DNA from: Anthoceros angustus
Lineage: Eukaryota > Streptophyta > Anthocerotopsida > Anthocerotales > Anthocerotaceae
Reading direction: 5' to 3'
DNA length: 64,000 nt
Assembly: GCA_010909165.1 (NCBI GenBank)
Contig: VJWM01000203.1
Span: forward strand, 62,001 to 126,000
How positions within the stretch are numbered: the stretch's first letter is position 1; the number at the start of each line of letters is the position of its first letter. This document shows positions 51,980 to 63,930 of this stretch, in pieces. The notes under the pieces are model-generated. The model ran no database searches, was not told the DNA's origin, and worked only from the letters and a program-made list of their open reading frames with translations. Made by a program: the position numbers and the translations under genes.

Positions 51980-53364
51980 GGGCCGATGAGGTGCCAAGGA
52001 TTGGGGACAAAACGACCCCAACCTTTACCGGACATACGTAGTTTGAGCTCCAAATGGCGAGCCCCAAAAGACCGGCCAAAGAGCCTCGCCTAGGGGATTG
52101 CAACCCCCAGAACCACCACCAACCCACGAAACCAACGCCCGCACCAGAATTACTACTAAAAAATGGAGGTCAAACCCCCAAAGACCCAAAAAGAAACCCA
52201 ACAAAATCCAGGAAAAAAATTCCCACCGCAAAAGACGCATCGCCCGGAAAAACACAAAGCGTGCACAAATCACAGTACCATGAGAATCACGCCAGAAAAA
52301 CAAAACAAAACAAAACAAAACAACACATAAAACTGCCCGTACCGTAAGACGCTACTTATTACCCTCAAGCTGCACACACTTAATGGCCACCGTGATCGCG
52401 CAGGTCACAACCCACGTCAGCCCACACTGCCACCTCTCACCCGCAATGGACAGACCCCAGCCCACCGCCGCCTCCGCAACGCACGCACGGCCACACTGCA
52501 CACTTAAGCATAACCCGGCCGGGTTCAGCCCACGCCCGCCCCCGCCTCTCGAGCACTAGGCAACTGCCCCCTCCCCCGCCTGCACTCTAGCCTCACCGCC
52601 GCCCAGACACTAACTCCACACACCCCGCCTCTTTAGAAGCCGGGCCTGCCCGGCCAGCCTGCCCCGCCGCAACCGGACTTGACTCCAATGCCCCGCCTCA
52701 CTCACTGCATGGTAGCCCGGACCGCTCCGCATTCCACACCACCTTCCTCGCCGCTCACCGCAACCACGACCTCGCCTGCACCACCCCTCCACCTCGCCCC
52801 GCCAACCTTAAAACTCCAACTTAACTAGACCGGACTTCATCAGACTAGAGAACTTTGACCTTCGAGCCCACCAAAGAAAAGAGAAATAAAGGCCTCCTTG
52901 CCCCGATTCATAAGCAAGGAATCGGACCCAAGGAATCACAACTAGAGTGGCGCAACCTCCCTCTTATACACAGCCTCCCAAGGCCGGACCTTAATGAAAA
53001 AGTACGGGCCAAGCTCCTGGGCTATCGGACCTTAATGAGAAAAGTGGTCATGGAAACATAGCGCGCCATCGGACGCTTTGAGAAGCATAGAGGGAGGTGG
53101 CCCGGGTCACGAGAGTTGGAAGAGCGGAGGGACAAGGCATGGACGGCACCAGGGGCTTGAGTCATTGCTCGGGCTGCACTGTAGTCCAAGGCGGGAGGAT
53201 TGCGAGGAGCCTCGCTCGAAAGCCGGCCGCCAGACTCACGCCGAGGAGAGACGGGGCTAGTCCAGTGACTTGGTCCACCGGACCACGCCCGGGTTTCACC
53301 CAATCGAGGCGTGGCGGCCCTGGAGGAATGCCCGAGCTTTGAAAGAGGGCAATGAGGCACACGA
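51980..53364. other. C-rich sequence without a recognisable gene
   Basis: Includes an AAAACAAAACAAAAC run at 52298-52322 and C-rich stretches at 52440-52800. Open frames are short and compositionally biased. Confidence 0.4.
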
Positions 53365-53781
53365 GGTGTCATTTTGACCGAGTACTAGCTCGGTCCCGGA
53401 CCGCTTAGTCAAGTACGCTCCTCGAGGTGGACCGTGTTTTTGGCGAATTCTTGGTCATTAAATATAATAAATATTAAATAAATAATTTATAAATAATAAT
53501 ATAAAAGATCGCAGACTGGAGTCCAGACAGCAAAGATTCAGCCGGCAGATTGCAAACTCGTCCATGATAAGATGTCCATGTGTCCATAATAAATATAAGT
53601 CCTTGGATATAAAATTAAGTAATTTATTAATTTTAAACCGAACCTTTTATGAACCCTCGGTCCCCAAGGGTAATAGGGGACCGAGGGTGGGGACCGGACT
53701 CTTGAAGAACCTCCGGTCCCATGTTTTTTTTAACACATGCCGGGACCGGGACCGAGCTTGGGACGGGGTCAAAATGACACC
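53365..53781. mobile_element. MITE-like element, copy 2
   Basis: Starts GGTGTCATTTTGACC and ends GGTCAAAATGACACC: a perfect 15-bp terminal inverted repeat. Next to the ends CGGTCCCGG and CCGGGACCG extend the symmetry. The body matches copy 1 at 38644-39050, including TTAAATATAATAAATATTAA. Confidence 0.85.
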
Positions 53782-54529
53782 CTGTACGACAGTGCAAGAG
53801 GAGCAACGGCTAAATAAGGAGGACGGTCCGGAGATCAGACCCAATTTTGTGGAAGAGGCAACACAGGGTCCCGAGCTCCCGGCGCTGCCTCGGGGGGGAC
53901 CAATCTCCAATAATAAGGGGAACGGGAACTGGGAGGGGTCCGTGCCCTAGTCGCGGTCGGCGTAGGCATATATGCGTGTGGGGGATCCAATATCCTTCGG
54001 CGCGTATGTAGGGTTCGGCGTTGGCTACCAGAGTAGCTGGAGCTAGCATGTGAGAGCTAGACCTTCAGTCTGCTCCCTCACTGTGGTTTAATTTCCACCG
54101 GCTCTTGGCTCTGCTTATACTACCTTTTCAATAGAGGTAGCTGTTCTATGGAACAACGAAGCTGCAAGGTGGGAATGTTTCCTAACAAGAAGGCAGAAAT
54201 ATTCTAGTTTCTGGATGCCAACGAAACGGCAGCTGAATCATCCACGAGGAAGGGGGGCGTGGGGCATCTTCCAGTAGTTCCTGCCAGAAGCGAAAGACGA
54301 GAAACTCCTCCATCTACAGTCCAGTGCCATCAGCTATTGGGCTGCTGGGCTTCGGAGTCGGGCAGACGCCGCCCATCCCCTCGCCCTGCTCTGTTCTGAA
54401 ACTCTGTGTTACAATGAGAGGTGCCAGGATCAGAGCTAGTCATCCAATGTCCATGTCTCAGTTTGGACAGGGATGGAGTTAAGCAAGCACATTCACCCCT
54501 AATCAGCACTGGCCACTTCTTCATTGTTC
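53782..54529. other. 3' flank of locus F and spacer
   Basis: From 54150 the sequence is homologous to the 3' flank of locus C (19490-19826). The first 370 bp show nothing recognisable. Confidence 0.55.
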
Positions 54530-57500
54530 TCACGGTCGGCCCTTACAACTGCAACAACCAGCTGCAAATCGATGCACACGGTATCCATCCCTTACAACAA
54601 TGTCTCTCCGTTCAAGCCTTGACATGATCTCCGTGGAAGTGTGGCAGTCACTGCACATGCGTAGATTCTTCATTATCACCAGAGGTGTTCCACTCGGCGT
54701 GTTCAAGAGACCAAACGCCAGAGCTAGTTTCTCAGCATGCCCACAAAGCATGTCTTCCTTTTCCTTCTCAGACAGTGGCTTCAACACCAGGTTTGTTTGG
54801 GGTACATGGCCTCCTTCCTGCTTCAGTCGTGCATTCGTGCTCTCGACCTTAACCGCAATATCCTCTCTCCTCTCTCCCACCAGAAATCGATGTACCTGCT
54901 CATTCACCTCGGTGGTAGCCACGGCAGGTTTCTTGTTAGCTCCTGCTGCCCTTCTCTGTGTTTCAATCCTCTCTACATCAGTCCACCTACCTGCATCGGC
55001 GTAGGCATTGGCCATAAGCACATATGCAGGCGCATCCAGTGGGTCCAGCCTAACTATGCTTTCAAAACACCACATCGCCCTCTCCACATCCCCGTGACTT
55101 TTGCAGGCGTTCAACAAAGACCTCAGGCACACAACATCACTTTGGCCCTCACATGACAGTAGGATCTTCTCTGCCTCATCTAAATGGCCAGCACGCCCTA
55201 GAAGATCAATCATGCAGGTGTAATGCTCAATAGTAGGTTCGATGCCGTGTTGTTCAGCCATGGAATCAAAGTGCTTGCGACCCTCGGGGACAAGTCCCTC
55301 ATGGCTGCATGCTACTAGAAGGCAAGTAAAAGTAGCCTCATTAGGATGCACACCAGCAACTAACATCTCCTCAAAACAAGCTAGTGCCTTGTGACCATCA
55401 TCACAACCACCATACCCAGCAACCAGGGCATTCCATGTCACCACATCCTTGGAGCCCAAGCTGTCAAAAACCTCGCGTGCATCTTCCAGTTCACCACATT
55501 TTGCATACATATCCACCAGGCAGTTGCCCACCACAACGTCATCCAGCAGTCCTCTTTCGACAATCTGTGAGTGCAGTTGCATGCCCTTCTGTAAGGCACC
55601 AGTGCTTGCACAGGCCTTCAGAAGGCAAGCAAAAGTAACATGGTCAGCCAAAATGAGGCCGGCCTCCTCCATTTGTCCATACACAACAAGCGCCTTGGCG
55701 AGTCCTTGCTGTGCATACCCAGCAATCAGGGCATCCATGTCACCACATCCTTTGTGGCCATGCTGTCAAAAACCTGGCGTGCATCTTCCAGTTCACCACA
55801 TTTTGCATACATGTCCACCAGGCAGGTGCCCAACACGTTATCCAGCAGTCCTCTTTCCACAATCTGTGAGCTGCCTGCCCTTCTGTAAGGCACCAGTGCT
55901 TCCACAGGCCTTCAGAAGGCAAGCAAAAGTAACATGGTCAGCCAAAATGAGGCCCGCCTCCTCCATTTGTCCATACAACAAGCGCCTCTTGGCGAGTCCT
56001 TGCTGCATACCCAGCAATCAGGGCATTCCATGTCACCACATCCTTTGTTCATGCTGTCAAAAACCTGGCGTGCATCTTCCAGTTCACCACATTTTGCATA
56101 CATGTCCACCAGGCAGTTGCCCACCAGTATGTCATCCAGCAGTCCTCTTTGACAATCTGAGTGCAGCTGCCTGCCCTTCTGTAAGGCACCAGTGCTTGCA
56201 CAGGCCTTCAGAAGGCAAGCAAAAGTAACATGGTCAGCCAAAATGAGGCCCTCCTGCTCCATTTGTCCATACAACAAGCGCCTCTTGGCCAAGTCCTTGC
56301 TGCATACCCAGCAATCAGGCATCCATGTCACCACATCCTTGCATGCTGTCAAAAACCTGGCGTGCATCTTTCAGTTCACCTTTTGCATACCCAGCAATCA
56401 GGGCATTCCATGTCACCACATCCTTTGTGGCCATGCTGTCAAAAACCTGGCGGGCATCTTTCAGTTGCCACATTTTGCATACATGTCCACCAGGCAGTTG
56501 CCAACAAACAAGTTAGTAGAAATGCCACTCTGCACCACATCACAGTGCACTTTTCTGCCAGATTCCAAGTCGGCGGCTAATGCACAAGCTTGAAGGGCAG
56601 CTACAAAGACGTGAGCATCCGCCTTCACTCCTGACCTACGCATCTCATGGTACAGTTGTATGGCCTCATTAGGTTTCCCATGCTTAGCGTATGCGGAGAT
56701 TATGGAAGACCACATGAATGCATCCGGTTTGCCTACTCTGGTGAGCACATCCATGGCCTCCTCTAGCCTACCTCTACATGCATACATGCGCAAGATATGG
56801 TTCCCCAAGTATGCATTCGACTCGTACCCAAGTTTGACACTGAGATCATGAACTCGTCGCCCCCACAACCAAATCCTTCTTAGCTGTACACAGTTTCAGC
56901 ACAGTGTAAAACAGAGACTGAGAAACAGCAGAGTCTGTCTGCGCCAGAGATTCCAGGGCTCCAACGGCCTCAGAAAGCTTCCCTGCTGACATAACGTGCT
57001 CACGGTTCAGCCGTTACGACGCCCATTTCCGATCCTGCACGCCTCCCAAGTTCAGGATTCTCCGGAGAGGTGGACTCGGGAGGAGAGGCACCAAGACCCA
57101 TCTGCATATCCAAGGAAATGAGGTGGTCATCAACCCAAGCTGGCTTAAACATGCTGTTTAACCACAGAACCTCGCCGGACCCCTTACGCCGGAAGTCAGG
57201 CGAACGGGAGCTCTTCTTGTCTCGTCTGTTATCCCACCAAACGGTAGGGTCCAGAAAAAATTGTTGCCACAAGTGCTCCTGTTCCTGACGACGACCATCC
57301 TTGGGAATCTCGTCCCCACCCGCACACTCTCTCGGATGTGGAAGTGCTGGGCTGCTTAGACTGCTGGACCTGGAACCCGTGTCCGACTGTGTACGCCTCC
57401 CAGGTTCGGGATTATCCGGAGAGCTCGACCCGGAAGGAGAGGCAGCATGACCCATCTGTATATCCAAGGAAACTAGGTGCTCATCAACCCAGGCTGGTTT

Positions 57501-57848
57501 GAACATGTTGTTTAACCACAGGACCTCGCCGGATCCTTTACGCCGGAAGTCTGGCCAATGCGAGCTCTTCTTATCTCGCCTGTTGTCCCACCACATGGTA
57601 GGATCCACAAAAAATTGTTGCCACAATTGCTCCTGCTCCTGTTCTTGGCAACGACCAACGCCCCCACCCGTAGGGTTTGTCGGAAGTGGATGTGCTGGGC
57701 TTCTTACACTGCTGCTGCTCCTGGAGGCGTGATTGTTTGCCGGAGATCGACTACCTGAGGTGAGATGAGCGGGAGCTCCTTGTAGAATGCCTGTACATAC
57801 ACCAATTTGTTGGGACCACAACGGGTCCGGTTGCCATACTGTGACCAT
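54530..57848 (-). pseudogene. PPR locus F: PDF x2 - PPR - DYW:KP, frame-disrupted
   Basis: ATG at 57848-57846 (MVTVWQPDPLW; the open frame extends upstream to 58040, but the family start is here). Two good PDF blocks, at codons about 75-120 (WWDNRRDKKSSHWPDF) and 170-215 (WWDNRRDKKSSRSPDF), each ending GEVLWLN...KPAWV. The frame breaks near 57005 (GVVTAEP), near 56862 by an extra C in a run, and several times in the triplet region 55740-56460. The last 402 codons (54530-55738) are open and contain P2-L2-S2, E1, E2, KPAVATTEV, VLKPL, CGHAEK, MCSDCH and CSCKGRP. Next to locus C it has the best preserved ends; only the middle array and one or two junctions are damaged. Confidence 0.85.
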
Positions 57849-58131
57849 CGTTCCGGGACCGTTCTCGAAAGATGACAACAGACTATCTATATAGAGCACG
57901 ATGGCAGGTAGGCTACGGTGTGTGACCACACCACCCTGAAGAAAAATGCAGACGAATTTCGATTGGGTTCCTAGAACAAAAGGCACATCGTGGTTTCGCA
58001 GTTTCGGAGAGAGATTGGCTGTGAATCCAGATTTTTTCAATTAGGTATTTTGAAAATAAATCAAAACAAATCCGGGGGAGAAATTTTAGGAAGGGTTCTG
58101 ATTCGTGATGATTGGGCCTCTTTCCATCCAA
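57849..58131. other. 5' flank of locus F
   Basis: Contains TCTGTTGTCATCTTTCGAGA-like leader sequence (minus strand) related to other family members. An A/T-rich part at 58030-58075 could hold core promoter elements, none definite. Confidence 0.4.
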
Positions 58132-59528
58132 TCAAAACGACACCGACACCGCTCCCAAAACGGTTCGGACCCAGGAAGACGACAAAAACACCTGCCTCAC
58201 GGACTTTGTAAACTCCTCTAGGTAAGGAGATTCAGCTAGGAGGATATTATCATCTAAAGCAAAGTATCCTAGAGGGGGCTCTTTCCAGCCTGCAGGACCA
58301 GGAATAGTCGGGCAAGAACGAAGGTTGTACCTGGGTGCACGTTGTACATCTTCTATGTCATGTCCTGGACCAGTCTCGGGATAATCCTCAGGCTTCGGAG
58401 CATCCACAGGCTCTGCGTCATCCACAGGCTTCGGATAATCCTCAGACTCAATAGCATAGCCAGGATCAGGGTTGAGGTCATACTAGGCCAGGAATGTCTT
58501 TAAGGTGTTGAGGCTCCTCAATGTCAAGGTCTGGTGTGTCAAATCGTGGAAGAGGTACTAACTCCTCCTCCTCCTGCATATTAAGGACAACATGAGAGGC
58601 AGAAGCTGGAAAATGAGTAAGAGTGTCAATATCTTCAAAAGAAGTAGAGTCTTCACTAGTGTCAGAAGTGCTGACAGGAATAGCTCGCACTGAAGGAGAA
58701 ACTAGGTGAGACTCATGAAAAGTAACACTCTGTGCGTAGATAAGCTTGTGTGTAGAAGGGTAAAACAATTTGTAGCCTTTAATGCCTTCGATATAGCCAA
58801 TAAAAGTATACTTGGCTGCCTTAGGATCTAATTTTTTGCATTGTACTTTAGGTATAAAAACATAAGCAGGACAACCCAATATTCGAAGGTGATCAATAGC
58901 AGGCTTGCGACCAATAAAAGCTTCATAGGGAGTCATACCTTGAACTGCAGATGTGGGTAATCTATTGTTGAGATAAGTGGTTGTAAGCATAGCTTCGGCC
59001 CAATAAATTTTTGGTAATTCGGCTTTGGACAATAAACAGCCGGTGATCTCTTGTAGGCGTAGAGTGTTATTCTCTGCTACACCATTTTGTTGAGAGTATG
59101 AACGACAGAAAATTGTTGAGCTATACCTTCAGCTCGAATAAAATCAGCATATGCTTTTGATGCAAACTCTCTACCACTGTCGGAACGTAAAGTTTTGAGT
59201 TTCTTATTTGTTAATCTCTCAGCGCATGCCATGTAGTCCTTGAAAAAATAATAAGCATCACTCTTGTGTTTTATCACGTAGGTAAGCACAAAACGGGAGA
59301 AGTCGTCTGTGAAGGTCAAAAAATATCTACGTCCACTGAAGGAGGGTGTAGAGATAGGTCGACAAATGTATATATGAACAAACTCACGAGGTGATAAAGC
59401 CCTCTGTGGTGAGGTGTTCTGAAAAGGAGCTTGATGTCATATTGTGATAGCACAAGCTTCGCACCAAGGTAGGTGCTGAATTTTGGAGAGACAGGGAGTT
59501 CTAGAGAAATTTCCCTTGGACATTTCAC
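58132..59528 (-). pseudogene. Ty1/copia pre-integrase and integrase relic
   Basis: Reads leftwards from 59528: SKGNFSRTPCLSKIQHL, pre-integrase CEACAITI followed by a stop, then FVHIYICRPISTPSFSG where D-x-C-G-P is usual, so the first catalytic Asp is Tyr. FLTFTDDFSRF, LRSDSGREFASK (second Asp present), a one-base loss, QQNGVAENN (Glu present) and IYWAEAMLTTTYLNNRLPTS follow. LGCPAYVFIPKVQ and GYIEGIKGYKLFYP complete the integrase C-terminal region (58478-59032). A linker of PKPVDDAEPVDAPKPEDY type and RAPRYNLRS (58200-58425) end the match; no reverse transcriptase follows. The element abuts the CACTA end at 59529. Confidence 0.88.
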
Positions 59529-60336
59529 CACTACAAAATGCGCGTATTTATGATAGCGGGTATGTGACAAGACCTCGGTTCACGGCATTTTGTCATTGAA
59601 TTTAGACAAACCTCCTTCTATATAGCAGTTTATATGGAGTTTGGTAACGGGTTGAAGGTCGGGAGAGGTGGGCATGGTATCTCTGTCATATTGCCACCGA
59701 CTAACCTTTGGTTAAACATAGGGCAGCCAATTGAACCCGCTTGTCAGCCGGACACTCGTTCGCTGTTCAAGCATATGCAGCCACAAAAGCCCACTTGCCC
59801 GTTCGGGAAACGAGGTGTGTGTGGTCCTTACCGTTGGGCAAACAGCTATGGCCAGTTTACGTTGAGAAGGCCACCTTGATGTTGGAGAGAGTGGATGACC
59901 TTCCTCCCGTGCCAACGGCTCCATCTCGTTCTCTTTGTTTGCCCCATGCACCTTACCAACTAAAGCTTCTGTCAAGCACCGTGCAGGTTGCGATGGAGCC
60001 TCCCCATGTAAATCGACAAATTCTCAAGGTGTTGTGCACTTGCCTCGGCTGCGAGGGTAGTACCATTTCGATCCGCGTAGACATCGCACTACGCCGCTAT
60101 CGGTCTTGGGGGCTTTTGCTGGCAGAGGTAAGCCCCATTCTCCGACCTGCCAAGTAATGGTTGCTTGTGAGCTCTGAAATTTCCCTTCTAACATAGCTCT
60201 TCACTAGCAGGCCCGGGTGGACGATGGCCACAGTGCCCCGCGCCCGCCGTTGCAAACCCTTGGTGGGCTTCATGTTGGGGGGCAGCCAAGCTCGGTGGGC
60301 ATCCCCTTGCCGGCTTCGAGGGCCAGGCTCTAGCGC

Positions 60337-62783
60337 ATGATGAATTTCATGGTCCCTATGGGGATTCCTGGGCAAGAACCTGGCTCTCCGGAGTTGGATG
60401 CTGAGGGTGAGCGCCTGGCCCAAGCCATGCGCGATTTTGTTGCAGGCATTTCGGTGGAGGGCCAAACAGGATTTGAAGAAGAGGCGGCAGAACCCCTGTG
60501 GACTATAATGGGATGTGAAGAATCCCAGCATAGTCGACTATCCGGTGCATTGGCATTTCTCCACATACAAGACTGGTACAAGATTTCAGACTCCGGCATG
60601 ACAACAATCTTCAGCCTCCTGTCTTCCTCCATCCTCCCAAAAACGAACACCATGCCTCATTCCAGGCCAAGCGTGAGTAAGATGCTCTGGAACATTGGGC
60701 AGGGCTGCATGCGCATTGATGTGTGCATGGGCGATTGTTGCTTGTTTTGGGGCCCTCGTGCACAAGATAGCATTTGTCAATTATGTGGGGAGCCTAGGCA
60801 CCGGCTTGGTGCTAGCGGGCAGCCAGTTGCACGGAAGACTATGTTTCATTTTCCAATTACAAAACGCCTTCAGCGGTTGTTCGCATGCCCCTTTGCTCGG
60901 GAGCTATCTAGGTGGAAGGACCATATGAGCACTGACATGAAGATGCGGATCATGGCGAACACCCTTGCATGGCGCGCCTTGGACGCCATAAATGGCTTCG
61001 ACTCTGAGGACCGCAATATTCGGTTGGGCATCTCCACAGACGCCTTCAACCCTGGCGGCCATCGGTCCTCATATTCTATCTGGCCGGTCCTTCTATTCAT
61101 TCATAATCTCCCGCCCTGGCTTACAACTAAGAAGCAGAGGTTTCTTTTGCCCATTATTATCCCCGGCCCGAAACAGGTTAAAAATATGGATGTCTATTTA
61201 CAACCTTTGTTGGAAGAGTTGGCGACGTTGTGGGTAGGTGTGCCAGCAGCTGACCATTCCAAACCAGTGACTAACCCTAGGCACTACTTCCACATGTGCG
61301 CTACTTTACTTCATGCGACATGTGATTACCCTGGTCTAGGAGCCCTATTCGGGCTTACTTCAAGTTCGCGGGTATCACTGCTGTTTTGATTGCGGATTAG
61401 CTAGGGTTGGACCCCCAGTGGTCACGGGCATTGGATAAAGTTGTATGCGATGGCCACCGAAGATGGTACCCTGACCTCGATGATAGCAGGCGCCACGATC
61501 ACCATGAATTCTTCAACAGCGAGGTTGAATTGCGACGTGAGCCCACCCTCCGGTCGGTCCAGGACATCATTGATGAAATGACAGCCTGGAAGAACGCAGC
61601 CCCTGCTGCCAGAGCAAATGTTAGGGCTTGGGGTGTGAAGCAGCGACTGGGTTCGTCGACACACTCCCCTACTCACCAGACATCCCAAAATTGTGGCTAA
61701 AGGATGTAATGCACACAGAGGATAACAATTGCCAAGCTTTCTGGCACATATGGACCAGCACTTGGGACACCTACAATGCAAGGATTGACCTCATGGATTT
61801 AAATTCCAAGCCCTGGTGCTGGCCGGTTGAGGACGGGAAGGGAGATGCCCACCTCCCATATGCTTCCTACATGCTCTGCAAGGATGACATCCAGGCTGTG
61901 AAGACTGAGTTATGTCGTTTGAGGCTGCTTACTACTTTTGGGTCAAACCTGGCAAACTGTTTTGGAGGCCCTAAAGTGATGGGGTTAAAGAGCCATGATT
62001 GGCATCTTCTTCTCCAGTTCTACTTCCCCATCGCATTGCGTGACAGGTGGAAAGGTCCGGAGTACAATGCTTTCGTGTCCCGAGAGCTCCATCTATTGGT
62101 GGATATGCCAAAAGGCCATCAATCCCGCTGAAATACCAGCAATGCGTGCAAAGGTTGTGAACACTGTGGTTGCCTTGGAGCGCTATTACCCTTCAATGTT
62201 GTGGAACCCTATGCAACACTTGGTCTTGCATCTGATCGATGAAGTCACCACCCACGGCACAGTTCATGCCCGGTGGATGTATCCCATCGAGCGTCACATG
62301 CATGTCTTGAAGCAATCCATTCAACAGAGAGCCCAACCTGAAGGCTCCATTGCAACAGGCTACCTAGCTATGGAAAGTATGTTTCACGCAGGGGACTACC
62401 TCGCTGCTAGAAACCCTTCGGAAGCCCATTTATTTGAACACACCTCGATAGAGCGGAGTGCTGAGCGGTCGATTGGGAAAGAAAAGGCAAGGACATTGAC
62501 TGCATTGGAGGAAAAGCAGCTGCACTGGCATTTCTTGTTGCACTCGAAAACCGTTGAGAGAATCCACGTGGAGTTTGATGCCGAGCATTCCAATCGGGCA
62601 TCATTGTTAAATCTAACTACCCCAACAAGGCCGGTAAGCTCTCATGAGCAGTTTGTGTTAAGTGCGCAATGTCATCATGGTACCCTAATTTGTATCAAGG
62701 CCAAAATCAATGGCAGAAAGTGCAGGCTCTTGATTGATTTCGGGACAACTGCTAATTTCTTATCCGAAACTTGCATTAGGTAG
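60337..62783 (+). pseudogene. CACTA transposase (TNP2-type, with DUF4218), frame-disrupted
   Basis: The first frame, 60337-61389 (351 codons), has DWYKISDSGMTTIFSLL, the zinc pair CQLCGEP, FPITKRLQRLF and then the TNP2 core RLGISTDAFNPGG, SIWPVLLFIHNLPPWL, IIPGPKQVKNMDVYLQPL. One extra T near 61355 shifts the frame; the shifted text YFKFAGITAVLIAD is classical TNP2. The next frames are 61407-61700, 61628-62131 (KDVMHTEDN, KSHDWHLLLQFYFPIALRD) and 61995-62783 (DUF4218: YYPSMLWNPMQHLVLHLIDE, HARWMYPIERHMHVLKQSI). Such proteins cut and join CACTA ends in the nucleus. Introns could explain some frame changes, but the extra T in conserved text argues for decay. Confidence 0.88.
62676..62783 (+). 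other. Retropepsin-like segment at the end of the CACTA frame
   Basis: The last residues of the frame 61995-62783 read INGRKCRLLIDFGTTANFLS, very like the flap-less start of gypsy-type aspartic proteases (VNGKxxxxLIDSGATxNFIS). The catalytic triad D-S/T-G reads D-F-G, so it would be inactive. It is in frame with DUF4218, with a linker of about 60 residues. Confidence 0.5.
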
Positions 62784-62816
62784 TTTGAAGTTGCTATGCA
62801 TCTCGACAAACAGCCC

Positions 62817-63240
62817 TCTGGAGGGCTTTCTTTTTTGGAGAGCGAGGAAAAAGCCATGGACAAGGGAGCAAGAGCACGCAGATGAATGCGTGTTCTCATC
62901 CGCCCTGCGACTTTAATGGCGGGAGGGAACCTGTACATTGTTGGGCTTCCGATGAGCGATCATCCAGTCGCTTCTCATAATCGGCTGGATTCGAGCCACA
63001 ACAGCGGGAGGCGCCCTCCAAAGAAGGGCGCATTTTTTAGGAGGGTGCCCTTTTCTCCCGAAAAAGGCCTTTTCTGGAGGGCCTTTTTTTTGAGCGAGGA
63101 TTAAGCCACAGACTGGAGAGTAAGAGCGTGCAGATCAATGCGTGTTCTCATCGGCCTTGCCACTTTTATGGCAGGAGGGTGGCGAGAGAGTGGCATGAGG
63201 GGGGAAGTGACTGGAACCTGTATATTGGTGGGCCGAATGT
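62817..63240. repeat. Imperfect tandem repeat downstream of the transposase
   Basis: Units of about 130-160 bp at 62817-62945 and 63072-63233 share CTCTGGAGGGC, GAGCGAGGA, AATGCGTGTTCTCATC and GGAACCTGTA then ATTG/TGG. Between them G/C stems GCGCCCTCC...GGAGGGTGCCC and AAAAGGCCTTTT (63063-63075) form inverted repeats. They may be subterminal repeats of the CACTA element. Confidence 0.6.
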
Positions 63241-63540
63241 GCCGCGTCCCTAGACAAGGTGGCGCTATTATGTAGTTAGGAGGTGGAAAAACAAGTGCTG
63301 TGAGAAGGAAGCTTAGGCTAAGGTTTGATGGCTATCTAAAGGATTGTAGACCATGTGGCAGAACTGGTAGGCGACTACAGGCAAGTGCTATGAACATGGA
63401 TAGTCGATGATACACAAATTGGTACACATTCAGAGGCTCTGCGTATTGCAAACAAGGTCAAAATATCAATTGTATTTATTAGATAGATACATAGTGTGGA
63501 AGACCACATGTACACTAACCCCTCTCTGAAGTGTCGGGAT
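63241..63540. other. Spacer
   Basis: No repeat or coding signal recognised. Confidence 0.4.
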
Positions 63541-63930
63541 GAACGATTTTTTTTGTTTGGAGTGTGTTTGTTTGGCAAAGTGCCTTGAGAATCGCCGGGG
63601 TAAGGTCTTTTGTACGGGAATGGTCCTTGGCCCTTGGTGATAATAATTTTCTTTTTTTTCGGACCTTAGTTCTCGACCCCGGATACGTAAGTCGGAAATA
63701 GAGTCCTTGGGTTTTGGTAGTTGTAGAAATAAGAAAGTGTCTATATATGTTAGGTGCCTACATCCGCGCCAGCAGCTCAAGAGGGAGGTGGCCGCCCACC
63801 ACGGTGGTCAAGAACGGACGATGCACTGTGGGAGTTTACAACCCTAGTGGCGAGCGGGCCGCTACCGGAGCAATCGAGACGGACACACCCGGCCGCGCAG
63901 GTCGAGGCGGGCGTGAGGCGGAGCTGACAA
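63541..63930 (+). repeat. Dispersed repeat, right copy
   Basis: Direct-repeat partner of 841-1210, same block order. It differs by numerous small indels; for example GTGGCGGCGGCGGCGAG in the left copy reads GTGGCGAG here. It continues to about 63930 before similarity fades. Confidence 0.7.

Larger units (their letters stand above)
59529..62783 (+). mobile_element. CACTA (En/Spm) DNA transposon, 5' end and transposase
   Basis: CACTACAAAATGCGCG at 59529 fits the CACTA-superfamily terminal repeat. It lies inside copia sequence, with CAC immediately before it as a possible 3-bp target site. The transposase begins about 0.8 kb downstream. I cannot find the matching right terminus (TTTTGTAGTG) up to 64000, so the element is either longer than the window or has lost its end. 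Confidence 0.7.
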
